A stretch of DNA of 64,000 nt from Bacterioplanoides sp965219715 (lineage in GTDB: Bacteria; Pseudomonadota; Gammaproteobacteria; Pseudomonadales; Oceanobacteraceae). Below the pieces are notes generated by a model that did not search any database, was not told where the DNA came from, and saw only the letters and a list, made by a program, of their open reading frames with translations. The stretch spans positions 4,712,001 to 4,776,000 of the forward strand of contig NZ_OZ244785.1 in assembly GCF_965219715.1 (NCBI RefSeq). The letters run 5' to 3'. Position numbers and translations under genes: made by a program. Shown here piece after piece: positions 8,786 through 17,469 of the stretch; the stretch's first letter is position 1, and each line of letters starts with the position of its first letter.

Positions 8786-9168
8786 TGTCAGCTTCTCAAT
8801 TTCCCACGGAAGGCCAGGTGCAACGCCCTGTACTTTTTCCTATAAACCGGCACAAGGCTTACCACGCCCATGTGTATTTCGATGAAGCGACGGTCGATTT
8901 CGCCACTCAGCTGTGCCAGCAAGCAGGGGAGTTGTTTGGTTTGAGGGTGGGTCGCGTTCATCGCAAGCCCATCGGTCCTCATACCCGTTGGAGTTGCCAG
9001 ATTACCTTTGGCAAAAAGTCGTTTGATGTGTTTATTCCCTGGCTGGATGAGCAGCGCGGCAATTTAAGTGTGCTGGTTCATGCATTAACGGGTAATGACC
9101 TGGCTGATCATACGACTTATGCCTACTGGCTGGGAGATCCGGTGGCGCTGGATTTGTCGATGTTCTGA
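8785..9168 (+). CDS. DOPA 4,5-dioxygenase-family protein
   Basis: 127 residues from the ATG at 8785. This start is preferred over one at 8752 because it overlaps the upstream stop as TAATG and has AAAGGCGG upstream. It matches the small DOPA 4,5-dioxygenase family: HAHVYFD near the N-terminus, a central GPHTRWSCQITF, and the C-terminal VLVHALTGNDLADHT / AYWLGDP. The conserved histidines (HAHVY, GPHT, LVHAL) are the likely metal ligands. Bacterial members are common, but their physiological substrate is mostly unknown; extradiol cleavage of a catechol is the family activity. The gene is convergent with endA. Confidence 0.8.
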   Translation: MSASQFPTEGQVQRPVLFPINRHKAYHAHVYFDEATVDFATQLCQQAGELFGLRVGRVHRKPIGPHTRWSCQITFGKKSFDVFIPWLDEQRGNLSVLVHALTGNDLADHTTYAYWLGDPVALDLSMF

Positions 9169-9187
9169 TCGTTTACGTGGCTCCCGC

Positions 9188-9880
9188 TTAACACTCACCA
9201 ATAAATTGGTTCGAGTTACCCTGAATTTTTTCAATTAAACGATTGCGGCGACATTCCCAGCGGCTTGGTGGCTGTTGTTTATTCCACGCCTGGTATTGTT
9301 TGCGTTCTTTTTTCGATAATCGCAGGGAATATTTTTCTGCCATATATAAGTAAGCGCGGGCAATGGCGCCGCGGCTTTCTTGCGTTGGCTGTACGCGTTT
9401 GCCCTTAAAGTCGACCACCATGGCGCACTGGCCATATTGCTGCGGGAAGCCGTTCCAATCGCTGAAGCGATAATTCGAGCGGTCGCCATTCACTTCACCA
9501 ATGGTGGGCACCAGGTTGTGCATATCTCCTTCCATCAGGCGAAATACGCTGTCTTTTTTACAGGCTTTGCGGCCGCCGTTTTGCCAGCATTGGCGCTGAT
9601 GCCCAAAGGCCCAGGCCGGGACGATGTGCTCCCATTCAATACGGCTGGCGCGTTTTTGCTGTTTGCGTACCTGATAGCCGCAACTGTTGAGGTCTGGAAT
9701 CAGTTTTTTTCCCTGATAACGAAAGTCACAACCGCAATAAAAGCTGGTTTGGTGCTCGTCCTGATACAGGGCTTTCAGCTGTTTTTTTGCTTTACGGAAG
9801 GTGAGCGGCTCGGCAGAAGCCTGGGAAACGAACAGCAGGGTGCTGATTGCCAGCACGATCAGGGCATACAAAGATGACAT
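9188..9880 (-). CDS. endA: Periplasmic/secreted endonuclease I
   Basis: 230 residues with an N-terminal signal peptide (hydrophobic residues about 6-20, cleavage near SQASA-EP). It has the EndA/Vvn beta-beta-alpha-metal nuclease core: RIEWEHIVPAWAFG (catalytic His in WEHI, about residue 84), DMHNLVPTIGEVNGDRSNY (metal-binding Asn), and GQCAMVVDFKGKRVQPT. Cysteines in the YCGCDF, NSCGY, QCW, KACKK, QCAM and WECRR motifs suggest disulfides, as expected for a periplasmic or secreted nonspecific DNase. Family length is 210-240 residues. It stands alone on the minus strand. The role is extracellular or periplasmic DNA degradation. Confidence 0.92.
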   Translation of the reverse strand: MSSLYALIVLAISTLLFVSQASAEPLTFRKAKKQLKALYQDEHQTSFYCGCDFRYQGKKLIPDLNSCGYQVRKQQKRASRIEWEHIVPAWAFGHQRQCWQNGGRKACKKDSVFRLMEGDMHNLVPTIGEVNGDRSNYRFSDWNGFPQQYGQCAMVVDFKGKRVQPTQESRGAIARAYLYMAEKYSLRLSKKERKQYQAWNKQQPPSRWECRRNRLIEKIQGNSNQFIGEC

Positions 9881-9963
9881 ATTGGGCTCAGATACAACTC
9901 AGATTCTGAAAGGCCGGCATTGTAAGGCAGTTTGGGGAATCTCGCAGCTACAGCGGTTATCGT

Positions 9964-10070
9964 CATTTCCGGATGGCGCTTCGCTTATCAAGCATTTCCG
10001 GATGACGCTTCGCTTATCCGGCCTACGGACCGTTTTGTTTTGTAGGGTGGGTAAGCGCAGCGCCACCCAC
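9964..10070. repeat. REP-like intergenic repeats
   Basis: Two 26-bp direct repeats that differ at one base lie at 9964-9989 and 9993-10018 (each starts CATTTCCGGATG and ends CGCTTATC). They are followed at 10043-10070 by a stem-loop in which GTGGGT pairs with ACCCAC around a GCGCAGCG loop. Related CCACCCAC/GGTGGG words continue to about 10115. These words resemble REP/BIME elements spread by REP-associated transposases; no such transposase is in the window. Confidence 0.6.
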
Positions 10071-10159
10071 AAATGGTGGGAAGCTAAGAGGCCACCCACA
10101 AGAGGAAGGTAAGGTGGTATGATGGCGGCCATTCAATTTATCAGCCATCAGGTAGCCAT

Positions 10160-10549
10160 ATGTCTAAGAGCTTCGAAGCCCAGGGAATCATTCACTCCAT
10201 CGATCAGACCCGCGAATACGGTCAGAACGGTTTCACCAAGCGTGAGTTTGTCATCAAGCTGAGCGGTGAAGGTGAAAACCCGGATTACCCGAACTATGTG
10301 GCGCTGGAGCTGATTAAAGACAAGTGTGCACTGATGGATGCCTATCAGGTAGGTGATGAGGTGATGGTGACGTTTAACCTGTCTGGTCGCCTCTGGAATG
10401 CGCCAGGTAAGCCGGAAAAATGCTTCACCAGTCTGCAGGCATGGAAAGTAGACCGCGCCGGTGATGCCGCTCCGGCTCAGAACTTTGATATGGGCGGTTT
10501 TGCTCCGTCGTCTTCCGGTCCTGCGTTTGATGACGACGTACCGTTCTGA
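10160..10549 (+). CDS. DUF3127 OB-fold protein with SSB-like acidic tail
   Basis: 129 residues. The first ~95 residues (FEAQGIIHSI, REFVIKL, NYVALELIKDKC, GDEVMVTFNLSGRLW) match the DUF3127 family, predicted to adopt an OB fold like single-stranded DNA-binding proteins. A Gly/Pro/Ser-rich linker follows, and the last six residues are DDDVPF. This is nearly identical to the acidic tip by which bacterial SSB recruits partner proteins. That makes single-stranded nucleic acid binding likely, but it is not the housekeeping SSB (about 150-180 residues, different core). The gene is monocistronic and ends at a terminator. Confidence 0.75.
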   Translation: MSKSFEAQGIIHSIDQTREYGQNGFTKREFVIKLSGEGENPDYPNYVALELIKDKCALMDAYQVGDEVMVTFNLSGRLWNAPGKPEKCFTSLQAWKVDRAGDAAPAQNFDMGGFAPSSSGPAFDDDVPF

Positions 10550-10592
10550 TTACTGATTCCGGCTTTATTGTCTAAGCCGTGTGATTCTTTTT

Positions 10593-10624
10593 AAAACCGC
10601 TGTCATGACGATGGCGGTTTTTTT
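10593..10624 (+). terminator. Terminator after the DUF3127 gene
   Basis: AAAACCGC (10593-10600) pairs with GCGGTTTT (10614-10621) and runs into T residues. Confidence 0.85.
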
Positions 10625-10804
10625 ATGTCGGTGTGTTTATGTTAGCTATGCGTTTATATTAACCAAGCGTTTATGTTGGCTGCGACATTCTGCCACGCGT
10701 GACAATCTGCCTCGCGACAGTCTTTTTTAACTTTCCTAATATCCGCGCCGCCTGAAATAACAGGTGCATTAAGCGTAAGCAAAAAGCGGAATCAGGAGAG
10801 AGTG

Positions 10805-12868
10805 ATGAATTACGGCTCGGCTTTATCAGTAACCATGGTGTTAACGTCTTTAGTGGCAACAACCCATTTATACGCTGAGGATCAGGTGCCACAGGCTGAA
10901 GATAAAGCACCACAGGCTGAAGATCAGGTGCTGAACGCAGAAGGTGAAGTGCCCCTTGGCTCGGTAACGGTTATTGGTGATGCGGCTTCTCAGTCGTCTT
11001 CGTTGGGCAGCACCCCGCTGTACCAGTTACCGCTGAATTCTTATGTGATTAATCGCTCTGATATTACGCGTCTGCAATTTGTTGATCCGGATGATGTGCT
11101 GGATCGGATTCCGGGTGAGACTCAGGTGCGTAATTTGCGCATTCCCGCCGGTGGCAAGGGGTACACCATTCCGATGGTGGACGGTATACCGCTGGAAAAC
11201 CCGTATGAGGGAGCAACTCAGCGGCTGGACCGGGTAAACACCGCAGACATCGACAGCATTCAGGTGATTAAAGGGCCGTCGTCGGCACTCTATGGAAATA
11301 ACGCTTTAGGTGGTGTGGTGAATGTGATCAGTCGTGAGCCTGCGCCGATTTCAGAAACCGAGGTGTGGACGGAAGCGGGTAATCTGGGTCGTCATCGCAG
11401 CGGGGTGAATACGTCAGGTACGGTGAACTCCGGTGCTGCTCAAGGGTTAGGGTATTTCTTCGACGCTAACCGCCAGCGATTAAACGGTTTACGTGACGGT
11501 GAAAAAGATAACCGTAATCAGTTCAGTGGCAAGTTGGTGTACGCGGTAGATCAGAAAACACGGATTCTGACCCGGCTGGAATATTTTAAACACGATCAGG
11601 AAACCCGGGGCGATTTAACCAAGCAACAATTAAAAGACGATAAAACCCAGGCGGCTGGTCTGAGTTCGGCCACGGAACTGAATCAGAAGTCTGCAGCGCT
11701 GAAGCTGGAGCATCGTAATCAGCAGCATTATCTGGATGCGGTGTTTGTGGTTCGCCAGAAAGACACCATTGGTTTATCGCGTTTTCGTGGCCCGCAGGAT
11801 GCCGTGGATAAAAACTATCAGGGCCGGTTGTTATATAACTACGATTTTTCCCAAGCTCACAACAGCAATACGCTGCTGGCGAAGTCTGATCTGACGCTGG
11901 GTCTGGATAGTTATCGCGGTAAAAACGACGTAAAACAATATGATCGCAAAGACGTAAATTTAACCGGTGATGCTGACACATTTGATACGCAATTTTCGAT
12001 TAATGCGTATTTTGCTCAATATCGGTTGCAGCCCACGGAGCAGTTAACGCTGACTGCGGGGGGGCGATACGAAGAGATTCGCCATGAATCGAGTATTTAC
12101 GATAAAAAAGCGGAGTTTGAAAACTTTGCGCCCAAGCTGGGGCTGAATTACGCCATCAATAACAACCATATGTTATGGGCCAACATTGCTCAGGGTTTTT
12201 ATGCGCCGGACAGTGATGATTTATTCGATAAAGATAACGGCAACCCGGATCTGAAGCAGGAAAAATCACTGGATATCGAGTTGGGCGTGCGTGGTATTAG
12301 CGGAGATTTTGTTTACGATACCGGTTTCTATCACAACCGTATTCGTGATTACCTGGTGACTCAGGAATTCGAAAAAGACGGTAACGAATTTGAACGGACC
12401 ACCAACGCTGGTCAGGTAACGGTCAAGGGTATTGAAACCGTACTGGAATACGCTCCGGCCAGTGCCAATTGGCGCGCCGGATTTACCCACACCCTGGCGT
12501 ACAATAAATACGACGATTTCGATAGCGTAAAAGGCGATTTTTCCGGTAACCGCATGAGTCGCTCGCCACTCAACCACGTTAACGTGCGCCTGGCCTGGTT
12601 GCCGGTTATTGGTTTAACCGCAGAACTGGAGGGCGATTTCTACAGCAGTTATTACAGCGACGATGCCAACAGCCGTGCCGGGAAATTTACCCGTGATGAA
12701 CGTATTAATCTGCGGTTAACTTACGAAGTGCAGCAATGGCGCTTCTGGTTTAACGCGATGAACCTCACAGATACCTTGGAAGACCGCGCCAGTTATAGCC
12801 GTGGCAAGCTGAAATTCCGTACCGCGGCGGGTCGTAACTATTACGCCGGTGTTGGGTATCAGTTCTGA
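10805..12868 (+). CDS. TonB-dependent outer-membrane receptor
   Basis: 687 residues from the ATG at 10805; AGGAG six bases upstream favours this over a GTG at 10802. A signal peptide (cleavage near HLYA-ED) is followed by a short acidic tandem repeat (PQAEDK, PQAEDQ), then a plug domain (RLQFVDPDDVLDRIPGE, IKGPSSALYGNNALGGVVNV) and a 22-strand-type barrel ending in an aromatic residue (YYAGVGYQF), as needed for BAM insertion. It imports a ferric siderophore or another chelate using TonB energy. The overlapping PepSY gene downstream (TGATG) supports an iron or siderophore substrate. No Fur box was recognised upstream. The ligand cannot be assigned. Confidence 0.88.
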   Translation: MNYGSALSVTMVLTSLVATTHLYAEDQVPQAEDKAPQAEDQVLNAEGEVPLGSVTVIGDAASQSSSLGSTPLYQLPLNSYVINRSDITRLQFVDPDDVLDRIPGETQVRNLRIPAGGKGYTIPMVDGIPLENPYEGATQRLDRVNTADIDSIQVIKGPSSALYGNNALGGVVNVISREPAPISETEVWTEAGNLGRHRSGVNTSGTVNSGAAQGLGYFFDANRQRLNGLRDGEKDNRNQFSGKLVYAVDQKTRILTRLEYFKHDQETRGDLTKQQLKDDKTQAAGLSSATELNQKSAALKLEHRNQQHYLDAVFVVRQKDTIGLSRFRGPQDAVDKNYQGRLLYNYDFSQAHNSNTLLAKSDLTLGLDSYRGKNDVKQYDRKDVNLTGDADTFDTQFSINAYFAQYRLQPTEQLTLTAGGRYEEIRHESSIYDKKAEFENFAPKLGLNYAINNNHMLWANIAQGFYAPDSDDLFDKDNGNPDLKQEKSLDIELGVRGISGDFVYDTGFYHNRIRDYLVTQEFEKDGNEFERTTNAGQVTVKGIETVLEYAPASANWRAGFTHTLAYNKYDDFDSVKGDFSGNRMSRSPLNHVNVRLAWLPVIGLTAELEGDFYSSYYSDDANSRAGKFTRDERINLRLTYEVQQWRFWFNAMNLTDTLEDRASYSRGKLKFRTAAGRNYYAGVGYQF

Positions 12869-14154
12869 TGCGGCCATTAATTAAATCCAAAGATCTGAAT
12901 CGCTGGTTCTGGCGCTGGCATATTATTGCAGGCCTGGCGACACTGCCCATTGTGTTTTTGTTGTGTGTTACCGGCGTTATTTATCTGTTTAAGCAGGACT
13001 ATATCGACTGGCGCTACCAGTCAGTGTTGCAGCTGCCAGCGGTGACAATCTCTGATGAAACCGTTAGCTACCAGCAGCAATTGGATAGGGTGCTGGTAGC
13101 CAGTAATCAGGCGGTAAAACAGGTGTATTTGCCACAACAGCCTGACCAGCCGCTGGGCTTCCGTCTGCTTGAAAAAGGTCATGCCCGGCACATGGTGTAT
13201 ACCAATCCGTATACGGGCGAAATTACCGGCGAAATCGATCAGAAAGATACCCTGATGTACGACATCCGTAAATTACACGGAGAGCTGTTGTTGCATAAGC
13301 CGGGCACTCTGACGGTTGAACTGGTAGCCAGCTGGTTTGTGGTGTTATTAATTACCGGCATGTATGTCTGGTGGCCGGCACGGCGCTTTTCTTCAGCGGG
13401 CTTTTTTACCATTCGCTTTAACCGTGGCAGTCGAATTCTCTGGCGCGATCTTCACGTGGTCTTCGGGTTTTGGATGTCGGTGATTATGTTGATCATTATT
13501 GCCGGTGCCATGCCCTGGACCGATGTTTTTGGTGGTGGTTTAAAGTGGGTGCAAAAACACACCGACAGCGGCTATCCGACAACCTGGCGTCGTGACTCGG
13601 GTTTGTTTTCAAACACAGACAATGGCCTGGCCTTTAATAAGTCGCCACTGACTCTGGATCAGATGGTTGAAGTGGCACAGCAGCAGGGACTGGCGGGTAA
13701 GTTAGTATTAACATTGCCGCAAAAAACGGATTCCGTTTTTACGCTACGTAATCGCGCTTTCTGGCTGGAAGATCAGCAGGTAATTCACTTTGATCAATAT
13801 TCCGGTGAAATCGTAAAGCGTCATACCTGGGATGATGTGGGAATTCTGATGGAATTACGTCAGATATTTATGCGTTTGCATCAGGGGGAGTACGGCCGCT
13901 GGAACTGGTGGATCGTATTCATTGCCAGTGCATTATTTGCGTTAAGTACGTTGGCAGGATTAATCAGTTATTTGAAACGTAAACCCGAAGGCCGTTGGGG
14001 ATTGCCTCAGGTACCGGAATCCTTCCGGGTCGGGCAGATTCTGTTGTTGCTGATTGCTGGTTTGGCAATCTTATTCCCGATGTTTGGTCTGAGCTGTGTT
14101 TTGCTGATCAGTGTCAGTTGGCTTGCTCAGCGGGCCAGCGCAGGTTTGGCTTAA
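12868..14154 (+). CDS. PepSY-domain inner-membrane protein (putative ferri-siderophore reductase)
   Basis: 428 residues. PepSY-associated transmembrane family (PiuB/FoxB-like). TM1 is at about residues 15-42 (WHIIAGLATLPIVFLLCVTGVIYLF), two central TMs lie at about 145-165 and 195-220, and the C-terminal hydrophobic segments lie at about 345-365 and 390-422. PepSY-like YDIRKLHGELLLHKPG and the histidines in FWRWHII, KLHGEL, DLHVVFGFW and RLHQGEYG could ligate heme. Family members reduce ferric siderophores at the inner membrane or act in metal stress. The start overlaps the receptor stop (TGATG), so the two form an uptake operon. Confidence 0.82.
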   Translation: MRPLIKSKDLNRWFWRWHIIAGLATLPIVFLLCVTGVIYLFKQDYIDWRYQSVLQLPAVTISDETVSYQQQLDRVLVASNQAVKQVYLPQQPDQPLGFRLLEKGHARHMVYTNPYTGEITGEIDQKDTLMYDIRKLHGELLLHKPGTLTVELVASWFVVLLITGMYVWWPARRFSSAGFFTIRFNRGSRILWRDLHVVFGFWMSVIMLIIIAGAMPWTDVFGGGLKWVQKHTDSGYPTTWRRDSGLFSNTDNGLAFNKSPLTLDQMVEVAQQQGLAGKLVLTLPQKTDSVFTLRNRAFWLEDQQVIHFDQYSGEIVKRHTWDDVGILMELRQIFMRLHQGEYGRWNWWIVFIASALFALSTLAGLISYLKRKPEGRWGLPQVPESFRVGQILLLLIAGLAILFPMFGLSCVLLISVSWLAQRASAGLA

Positions 14155-14310
14155 ATCAGGGCAGAGCCTGTTTGTACCAGGCTCTGCTGTTCTCTTCGTA
14201 TCTCACTGTATCCAACATCCCGTTTATCTGACAGCTTGTTGGTCCCGCAGGGTTCTCTGTGGGATTTTATTTTTCTCTTGCAAAGGATTGGGGTCGCTGT
14301 TAAAAATATA

Positions 14311-14328
14311 TACTTCACATGTGAAGTA
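14311..14328. promoter_or_regulatory. Perfect 18-bp palindrome, likely operator of the MarR-family gene
   Basis: TACTTCACATGTGAAGTA is fully self-complementary. It lies ten bases upstream of the MarR start codon and overlaps a TATACT -10-like box. Size and symmetry fit a MarR dimer site, suggesting autoregulation of the two-gene unit. Confidence 0.65.
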
Positions 14329-14337
14329 GTTGCGAAG

Positions 14338-14757
14338 ATGGATAAGAGATTCTTCTTTCTGATCAATATGGCCCAACATCGGATGTTTAAGTTTGCCGAT
14401 GTGCAGTGTAAGGAGCGTCTGGGGTTGTCGGTCACCCAGGCGACGGCGCTGATTTTTATCGCCAAGAATGAAGGTTGTTTGCAGAAAGAGTTGGCGGCTG
14501 TAGTGGGGCAGAACCAGTCTGCGATTACTGGGTTGATCGGTCGTATGCAGAAAAACGATCTGATTGATCGGCGCGCCTGCGAAGAGGATGGTCGTGCTTC
14601 ACGTTTGTATTTATCCGCTGAAGGGCAGTCAAAACTGTTGGAGGTTTTTCCTCTGATTAAAGAATTGAATCATAAAATCAGCGCTCAGTTCAGTGATGAA
14701 GAGCTGGAAACGGTCGCACGTTTTCTGAACGTAATGATTGACGATTTTAAGTATTAA
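14338..14757 (+). CDS. MarR-family transcriptional regulator
   Basis: 139 residues from the ATG at 14338. A longer reading from 14236 would put the upstream palindrome inside the coding region and adds unconserved residues. Winged-helix MarR features are present: KELAAVVGQNQSAITGLIGRM as the helix-turn-helix recognition region (about residues 47-67), then the wing DRRACEEDGRASRLYLS (about 73-89), with dimerisation helices at both ends. It is followed 50 bases later by a DUF4442 thioesterase-like gene, probably in one transcript. The perfect palindrome immediately upstream suggests it represses its own operon in response to an unknown ligand, plausibly a fatty or aromatic acid. Confidence 0.85.
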   Translation: MDKRFFFLINMAQHRMFKFADVQCKERLGLSVTQATALIFIAKNEGCLQKELAAVVGQNQSAITGLIGRMQKNDLIDRRACEEDGRASRLYLSAEGQSKLLEVFPLIKELNHKISAQFSDEELETVARFLNVMIDDFKY

Positions 14758-14807
14758 CCAAGCAACAATTAAGTAAAACCAAGCAGAGTAACAGAGCGAG
14801 AATAACA

Positions 14808-15248
14808 ATGAGCCAGTATCTGAAAATGTTTAACCAGCTGGGTCCTGAGATGTTTTCTAAAGGCATCAGCCAGGTGGCGCCGTATTTTTCTACGATTGAC
14901 CCGCATGTGGTTGATTTAAAGCCAGGTTATTGCGAAGTCTTTCTGAAGAAACAAACCAAGGTGCAAAATCATATTGGTACGGTACACGCCATTGCCATGT
15001 GTAATGCTGCGGAGCTGGCGGCGGGTGTTGTCACTGATGTGTCTGTGCCTGAAGGTGCGCGCTGGATTCCGCAGGGGATGACGGTGAAATATCTGGCTAA
15101 AGCGAAAACCGATTTAAAGGTGGTGAGTAACGTTGAAGATGTGGATTTCTCCCAGGGTGGTGAAATTCCGGTGCATGTTTCTGCATTTGATACCGAAGGC
15201 ACAGAAGTGTTTTGTGCTGATATCACTATGAATGTGAAGTTGTCTTAA
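14808..15248 (+). CDS. DUF4442 hot-dog-fold thioesterase-like protein
   Basis: 146 residues. Hot-dog-fold protein of the DUF4442/PaaI-like thioesterase group: VQNHIGTVHAIAMCNAAELAAG is the conserved HxGTxHAxA region containing the catalytic Asn/His area (about residues 55-75), and IPQGMTVKYLAKAKTDLK is the following strand pair. It probably hydrolyses an acyl-CoA. It follows the MarR regulator in the same direction, so it is probably the regulated gene. The specific substrate cannot be read from the sequence. Confidence 0.78.
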   Translation: MSQYLKMFNQLGPEMFSKGISQVAPYFSTIDPHVVDLKPGYCEVFLKKQTKVQNHIGTVHAIAMCNAAELAAGVVTDVSVPEGARWIPQGMTVKYLAKAKTDLKVVSNVEDVDFSQGGEIPVHVSAFDTEGTEVFCADITMNVKLS

Positions 15249-15297
15249 TCTGATTATGCTGAACCGGCGGCTGTTTCTTGGGCTGTAATTCAGATAT

Positions 15298-15342
15298 AAA
15301 AAAGCCGGAGATAAGTTGAATAATTCATCTCCGGCTTTTTTA
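15298..15342. terminator. Bidirectional terminator
   Basis: AAAGCCGGAGAT (15301-15312) pairs with ATCTCCGGCTTT, with an A run before and a T run after. It serves the thioesterase gene on the plus strand and the class V aminotransferase gene on the minus strand. Confidence 0.9.
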
Positions 15343-15364
15343 TTTAAGCTGTATCGATCAGGAA

Positions 15365-16492
15365 TTACAGAATCTGATCGATCACTTTTTCTAGACGGCT
15401 AACCGCACCTTCAACATCGTGCAGTTTGTCCAGGCCGAATAAGCCGATACGGAAAGACTGGTAGTCGTCGCCTTCGTCACACATCAGTGGTACACCGGCT
15501 GCAGCCTGCATGCCTTGAGCAGCGAATTTTTTGCCGCTCTGCATTTCACCGTCGGTGGTGTAGTTAACCACTACGCCTGGGGCTTTAAAGCCTTCTGCGG
15601 CAACGCTCTTAATACCTTTGCTTTCCAGCATTTCGCGTACACGTTTGCCCAGCTCTAGCTGCTCTTCGCGTACTTTGTCGAAACCGTATTCTTTGGTTTC
15701 CATCATGGTATCGCGGAATTTAGTCAGGGCATCGGTTGGCATGGTGGCGTGGTAAGCATGGCCGCCGTTTTCGTAGGCTTGCATGATCATGTGCCATTGC
15801 TTCAGGTTGGCTGCGAAGCTGGTACTGGTGGTATTTTCCATTGTATCCAGAGCGGCCTGGTTCATCATCACCAGAGCGGCACACGGAGAAGAGCTCCAGC
15901 CTTTTTGTGGCGCGCTGATTAATACGTCAACGCCGATGGCTTTCATATCAACCCACAGCGTACCGGAAGCAACACAGTCCAGAACGAATAAACCACCCAC
16001 CGAATGAACAGCGTCAGCAACGGCTTTCAGGTAGTCGTCTGGCAGAATCATGCCGGACGCAGTTTCTACATGTGGCGCGAATACCATTTCAGGCTTTTCA
16101 GCTTTAATGGTGGCAACCACTTCGTCGATTGGAGCCGGAGCGAAAGGTGCTTGTGGGCCTTCTTCGATGCGCTTGGCTTTTAATACGGTGCTGGAAGCCG
16201 GAATGTTGGCCATCTCAAAGATCTGAGTCCAGCGGTAGCTGAACCAGCCGTTACGGATAACCAGAGTCTTTTTGTCCTGGGCGAACTGACGAGCAACCGC
16301 TTCCATACCATAGGTGCCGCCACCAGGCACTACAACCACAGCATCAGCGTTATAAACTGATTTCAGAGTGGAAGAGATATCGTTCATTACAGTCTGGAAC
16401 TGTTGTGACATGTGGTTCAGAGAGCGATCGGTAAATACAACGGAATATTCTAATAAGCCGTTTGGATCCAGATCCGGAAGTAAGCCAGCCAT
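15365..16492 (-). CDS. Class V aminotransferase (alanine-glyoxylate / serine-pyruvate type)
   Basis: 375 residues. PLP-dependent fold-type I enzyme: VVVVPGGGTYGMEAVARQF near the N-terminus binds the PLP phosphate, LFVLDCVASG holds the Asp that contacts the PLP ring nitrogen, and the Schiff-base lysine is in SAPQKGWSSSP (about residue 195). It resembles serine-pyruvate/alanine-glyoxylate aminotransferases rather than the cysteine desulfurases. Amino donor and acceptor cannot be fixed. It is monocistronic, bounded by terminators on both sides. Confidence 0.82.
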   Translation of the reverse strand: MAGLLPDLDPNGLLEYSVVFTDRSLNHMSQQFQTVMNDISSTLKSVYNADAVVVVPGGGTYGMEAVARQFAQDKKTLVIRNGWFSYRWTQIFEMANIPASSTVLKAKRIEEGPQAPFAPAPIDEVVATIKAEKPEMVFAPHVETASGMILPDDYLKAVADAVHSVGGLFVLDCVASGTLWVDMKAIGVDVLISAPQKGWSSSPCAALVMMNQAALDTMENTTSTSFAANLKQWHMIMQAYENGGHAYHATMPTDALTKFRDTMMETKEYGFDKVREEQLELGKRVREMLESKGIKSVAAEGFKAPGVVVNYTTDGEMQSGKKFAAQGMQAAAGVPLMCDEGDDYQSFRIGLFGLDKLHDVEGAVSRLEKVIDQIL

Positions 16493-16547
16493 GCTGTCTC
16501 CTGCAAATTGGTAAAAATAAAAACGAAAAGTTTAGTCGATTAGATAA

Positions 16548-16577
16548 TAAAAGCCTGCACGGGTAAAGCGTGCAGGC
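16548..16577 (-). terminator. Terminator after yciK
   Basis: GCCTGCAC (16553-16560) pairs with GTGCAGGC (16570-16577). On the minus strand it is followed by TTTTATTAT. Confidence 0.8.
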
Positions 16578-16623
16578 GGGAACGACCTTATCCAGAGAGC
16601 GTTCCAGTAATAACGAGATCCGC

Positions 16624-17424
16624 TTATTCGCCGCTGCGTGCGCCCGGAGCCTTCTTCGGTTGAGCGTCAATGCTTTCGCAATTAACGTCGATGGAATCCG
16701 GCGACATCAGGTACATATACAGCGGCATAATTTCATCCGCTTCCGGAACGCTGTGTGGATGTTCGTTCGGATAGGCTGAAGCGCGCATTTGTGTGCGGGT
16801 ACCGCCCGGGTTAATACAGTTCACGCGTACATCGGAGGTGTTCTCCAGTTCTTCTGCGAGAACCTGCATCAGACCTTCGGTGGCAAATTTCGATACCGAA
16901 TAAGCACCCCAATAAGCACGGCCTTTACGGCCCACGCTGGAGGTGGTGAAAATAACCGCAGCATCGTTGGGTGCCTGGCGCAGCAGTGGAATCAGGTGCT
17001 TCATCAATACGAACTGGCCATTCACATTAATCTGCATCACTTTTTGCCAGGTGTTCCAGTCGTAATTGTCCAACGGGGTACGTTGACCGAGAACGCCGGC
17101 GTTTAATAATACGCCGTCTAAGTGGTTGAAGTTTTCTTCAATTAAATTCGCCAGTTCGCGGAATTTATCTTCGTCACTTTCTTCTAAATCGAATGGCAGT
17201 ACTGCAGGCTGAGGCAGGTTTTCTGCTTCAATTAAATCGTAGGTGTCGTTTAATGCTTCCTGAGTACGACCCAGCAGCAGAACAGTTGCCCCGGCACGAG
17301 CGTAAGTTAACGCAGCGGTGCGGCCAATGCCGTAACCCGCACCCGTCACCAGAATGACGCGGCCTTTTAAAACCTGTTCTTGTTGTGCCTGTGCAACAGG
17401 CTTTAATTGGCTAATATCGATCAT
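16624..17424 (-). CDS. yciK: SDR-family oxidoreductase YciK
   Basis: 266 residues. Short-chain dehydrogenase with the cofactor motif VTGAGYGIGR (about residues 26-35), NAG in LLNAGVLG, the catalytic Ser in FTTSSVGRKGRAYWG and YSVSK as the catalytic Tyr/Lys pair (about residue 172). The sequence and its position immediately after mupP match YciK of gammaproteobacteria, whose substrate is unknown. It is separated from mupP by 153 bases that contain a structured repeat, and ends at a terminator. Confidence 0.88.
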   Translation of the reverse strand: MIDISQLKPVAQAQQEQVLKGRVILVTGAGYGIGRTAALTYARAGATVLLLGRTQEALNDTYDLIEAENLPQPAVLPFDLEESDEDKFRELANLIEENFNHLDGVLLNAGVLGQRTPLDNYDWNTWQKVMQINVNGQFVLMKHLIPLLRQAPNDAAVIFTTSSVGRKGRAYWGAYSVSKFATEGLMQVLAEELENTSDVRVNCINPGGTRTQMRASAYPNEHPHSVPEADEIMPLYMYLMSPDSIDVNCESIDAQPKKAPGARSGE

Positions 17425-17469
17425 TGTGCTTGCTTCGTAATTTAAATATTTGATCGGGCTGCAACATCA

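Noticed and set aside
9380..9877. 165-codon plus-strand frame overlapping endA
   Set aside because: EndA on the minus strand has a signal peptide and catalytic motifs; the opposite frame has no recognisable features.
14236..14337. Upstream extension of the MarR gene
   Set aside because: It would place the operator palindrome and the -10-like box inside the coding region and adds unconserved residues.
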